DNA from: Scilla litardierei
Lineage: Eukaryota > Streptophyta > Magnoliopsida > Asparagales > Asparagaceae
Assembly (NCBI GenBank): GCA_030789695.1
Contig: CM061139.1
Coordinates: 201,287,641 to 201,351,640, forward strand
DNA length: 64,000 bases
Direction: 5' to 3'
In this document: positions 63,753-64,000 of the stretch, piece by piece
Numbering within the stretch: the stretch's first letter is position 1
Layout of the letters: each line of letters begins with the position of its first letter
Made by a program: the position numbers and the translations under genes
Notes under the pieces: model-generated
What the model was told of the DNA's origin: nothing
Databases searched by the model: none
What the model saw: only the letters and a program-made list of their open reading frames with translations

Positions 63753-64000
63753 ACACATTTAAAAACGGACAACATTCGGTTTTTAGCCGAAATGATTAAT
63801 GTTATCATTCCACCTTCTTATCTGTGGACAACAAAATGAATATTGTACTCACTCTTGAATTTTTCAAGGGTTAAGAATTAGTTTGTTTGGTTAGAAAACT
63901 GAACGCTTTCGGACATTAGATGGAATGAAAGGAAAGAAAACCTCAATGAGACCTGATGAAACCGAAACAAAAGTCAAAAGATCTAGTGAAATTAGCCTTC
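63753..64000. other. Right flank of the Tekay-type element
   Basis: AT-rich DNA with no recognised gene or repeat. It should be contiguous with 43291-43831 before the Tekay insertion. Confidence 0.5.

Overview
This is nuclear DNA of a flowering plant. The only host gene I recognise is an intron-bearing plant equilibrative nucleoside transporter (ENT). Nearly everything else is plant LTR retrotransposons, many primed by initiator-Met tRNA, stacked inside one another, plus two small hAT DNA transposons. No bacterial operon features, rRNA, tRNA or CRISPR were seen. A eudicot is likely, but the species cannot be named from the window.

Left block (1-26.6 kb). A Tat-type Ty3/gypsy remnant on the minus strand (1-3257) abuts a 5'-truncated chromovirus (3258-5517). 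That chromovirus ends inside the 5' LTR of an old SIRE-type Ty1/copia element (5518-23800). The SIRE element carries gag, a histidine-rich tract, pol and an env-position region. It is split by a young chromovirus (9447-15598; 413-bp LTRs, target duplication GCTAT) and by a 1371-bp non-autonomous hAT (17022-18392; 8-bp duplication). The SIRE element itself sits in a minus-strand copia fragment (23801 to about 26625).

Gene block (26.8-35.7 kb). Seven open exons of an ENT gene (26821-28899) lack only the first exon, exactly where the transposon pile begins. One splice acceptor plus its exon start is tandemly duplicated (116-bp unit). A second, deleted ENT copy lies at 35282-35726. Between them are a copia remnant on the minus strand, a second hAT of the same family (32088-32814), a pair of diverged direct repeats and unassigned DNA.

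LTR-remnant block (35.7-43.8 kb). Two solo LTRs have target duplications (37658-39024 and 39890-41407). A head-to-head pair of LTR copies forms a 1.47-kb inverted repeat (41818-43290).

Right block (43.8-63.7 kb). A Tekay/Del-type chromovirus lies on the minus strand (43832-63747, duplication ACTAA). It has about 2-kb LTRs, an extra acidic ORF before gag, and a 3280-bp solo LTR inserted in integrase. Its right LTR is split by an apparently intact copia element (55990-62722) with 120-bp LTRs and an unusual leader.

The transposons do not work with the ENT gene. They share one history of repeated insertion, LTR-LTR recombination and decay, in which the youngest layers (9447-15598, 55990-62722 and the Tekay LTRs) are about 99 percent identical between LTRs by eye.
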